Translations under genes and position numbers: made by a program
Assembly: GCA_024691045.1 (NCBI GenBank)
Contig: JAILOC010000194.1
Location: forward strand, 1-7,380
Reading direction: 5' to 3'
Length of the DNA: 7,380 bases
Origin: Lachnospiraceae bacterium
GTDB taxonomy: Bacteria; Bacillota_A; Clostridia; Lachnospirales; Lachnospiraceae
Shown here: one piece after another, positions 7,219 through 7,380 of the stretch
How the letters are laid out: each line of letters begins with the position of its first letter
How positions within the stretch are numbered: position 1 is the stretch's first letter
The notes under the pieces: model-generated
Told to the model about the DNA's origin: nothing
Databases searched by the model: none
What the model saw: only the letters and a program-made list of their open reading frames with translations

Positions 7219-7234
7219 TCGGCGAGATAGCCGA
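7219..7234 (+). other. Small hairpin in the tRNA 5' leader
   Basis: TCGGC (7219-7223) pairs with GCCGA (7230-7234) around GAGATA. It would form near the 5' end of the tRNA precursor, in the leader that RNase P removes. It may only stabilise the leader; no further function can be read from it. Confidence 0.4.
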
Positions 7235-7243
7235 ACACAAAAT

Positions 7244-7316
7244 GGAATCTTAGCTCAGCTGGGAGAGCATCTGCCTTACAAGCAGAGGGTCATAGGTTCG
7301 AGCCCTATAGGTTCCA
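7244..7316 (+). tRNA. tRNA-Val (anticodon UAC)
   Basis: A complete 73-base cloverleaf without an encoded CCA. The acceptor stem GGAATCT/AGGTTCC has one G-U pair and discriminator A7316. The D stem is GCTC/GAGC. The anticodon stem TCTGC/GCAGA encloses loop CTTACAA, with anticodon TAC at 7277-7279. The variable loop is GGGTC, and the T arm is ATAGG-TTCGAGC-CCTAT. It reads GUA and other GUN valine codons. Six T residues follow directly, before the next tRNA eight bases on. CCA would be added after processing. Confidence 0.97.
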
Positions 7317-7324
7317 TTTTTTAT

Positions 7325-7380
7325 GGCGAGGTAGCTCAGTTGGCTAGAGCACGCGGTTCATACCCGCGGTGTCGAGAGTT
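7325..7380 (+). tRNA. tRNA-Met, elongator (anticodon CAU), cut by window end
   Basis: The first 56 bases of a tRNA: 5' acceptor strand GGCGAGG, D stem GCTC/GAGC with a nine-base loop, anticodon stem CGCGG/CCGCG around TTCATAC with anticodon CAT at 7359-7361, variable loop GTGTC, then the start of the T arm, GAGAG-TT. The TTCATAC loop, and the lack of the CTCATAA loop and the three consecutive G-C pairs typical of initiators, point to elongator tRNA-Met rather than fMet or lysidine-type tRNA-Ile. The 3' part lies outside the window. Confidence 0.9.

Noticed and set aside
7069..7243. Small overlapping open frames across the argS 3' end and the following spacer
   Set aside because: They are overlapped by argS or by the palindrome, have no ribosome-binding site and carry no recognisable domain. 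The region is better explained by the hairpins and the tRNA promoter.

Overview
The window holds four plus-strand protein genes followed by the start of a tRNA cluster. It looks like the chromosome of a Clostridia-type Firmicute, probably Lachnospiraceae. The basis is the single-chain 'clade II' form of PurL, the QueH form of epoxyqueuosine reductase, an ArgRS with a GGPNIAKALHVGH-type signature, purine-rich Shine-Dalgarno sites, sigma-A-like promoters and tRNA genes without encoded CCA ends. Base composition looks intermediate, neither AT-rich like many Clostridium nor GC-rich. The family placement is from sequence memory, not from a search.

Layout. Positions 1-100 hold a long hairpin with a U tract, lying just before the ribosome-binding site of purL. 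purL (101-3886) encodes a complete 1261-residue phosphoribosylformylglycinamidine synthase. A GC-rich hairpin (3896-3920) separates it from queH (3929-4576), which encodes the last enzyme of queuosine synthesis and has no visible Shine-Dalgarno site. A sigma-A-like promoter overlapping the end of queH (4561-4589) probably starts a new unit. That unit contains an uncharacterised zinc-ribbon membrane protein (4638-5261) and then argS (5305-7068), with no terminator visible between them.

The 175 bases after argS are non-coding but dense. They hold a GGGACACGGGGAC-type REP-like hairpin (7074-7108), a weak terminator-like hairpin (7113-7139), phased A-tracts forming an AT-rich inverted repeat (7146-7176), and a near-consensus promoter TTGACA-17-TAGAAT (7178-7206). 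This promoter drives tRNA-Val(UAC) (7244-7316) and an elongator tRNA-Met(CAU) (7325 to the window edge, cut off).

How the genes relate. Purine synthesis (PurL), tRNA modification (QueH), tRNA charging (ArgS) and tRNA genes share a broad translation and nucleotide theme. The arrangement otherwise looks like ordinary housekeeping chromosome. I found no convincing new multi-gene system. The least explained parts are the zinc-ribbon membrane protein, the structured SD-less start of queH, and the repeat and curved-DNA block between argS and the tRNA promoter.
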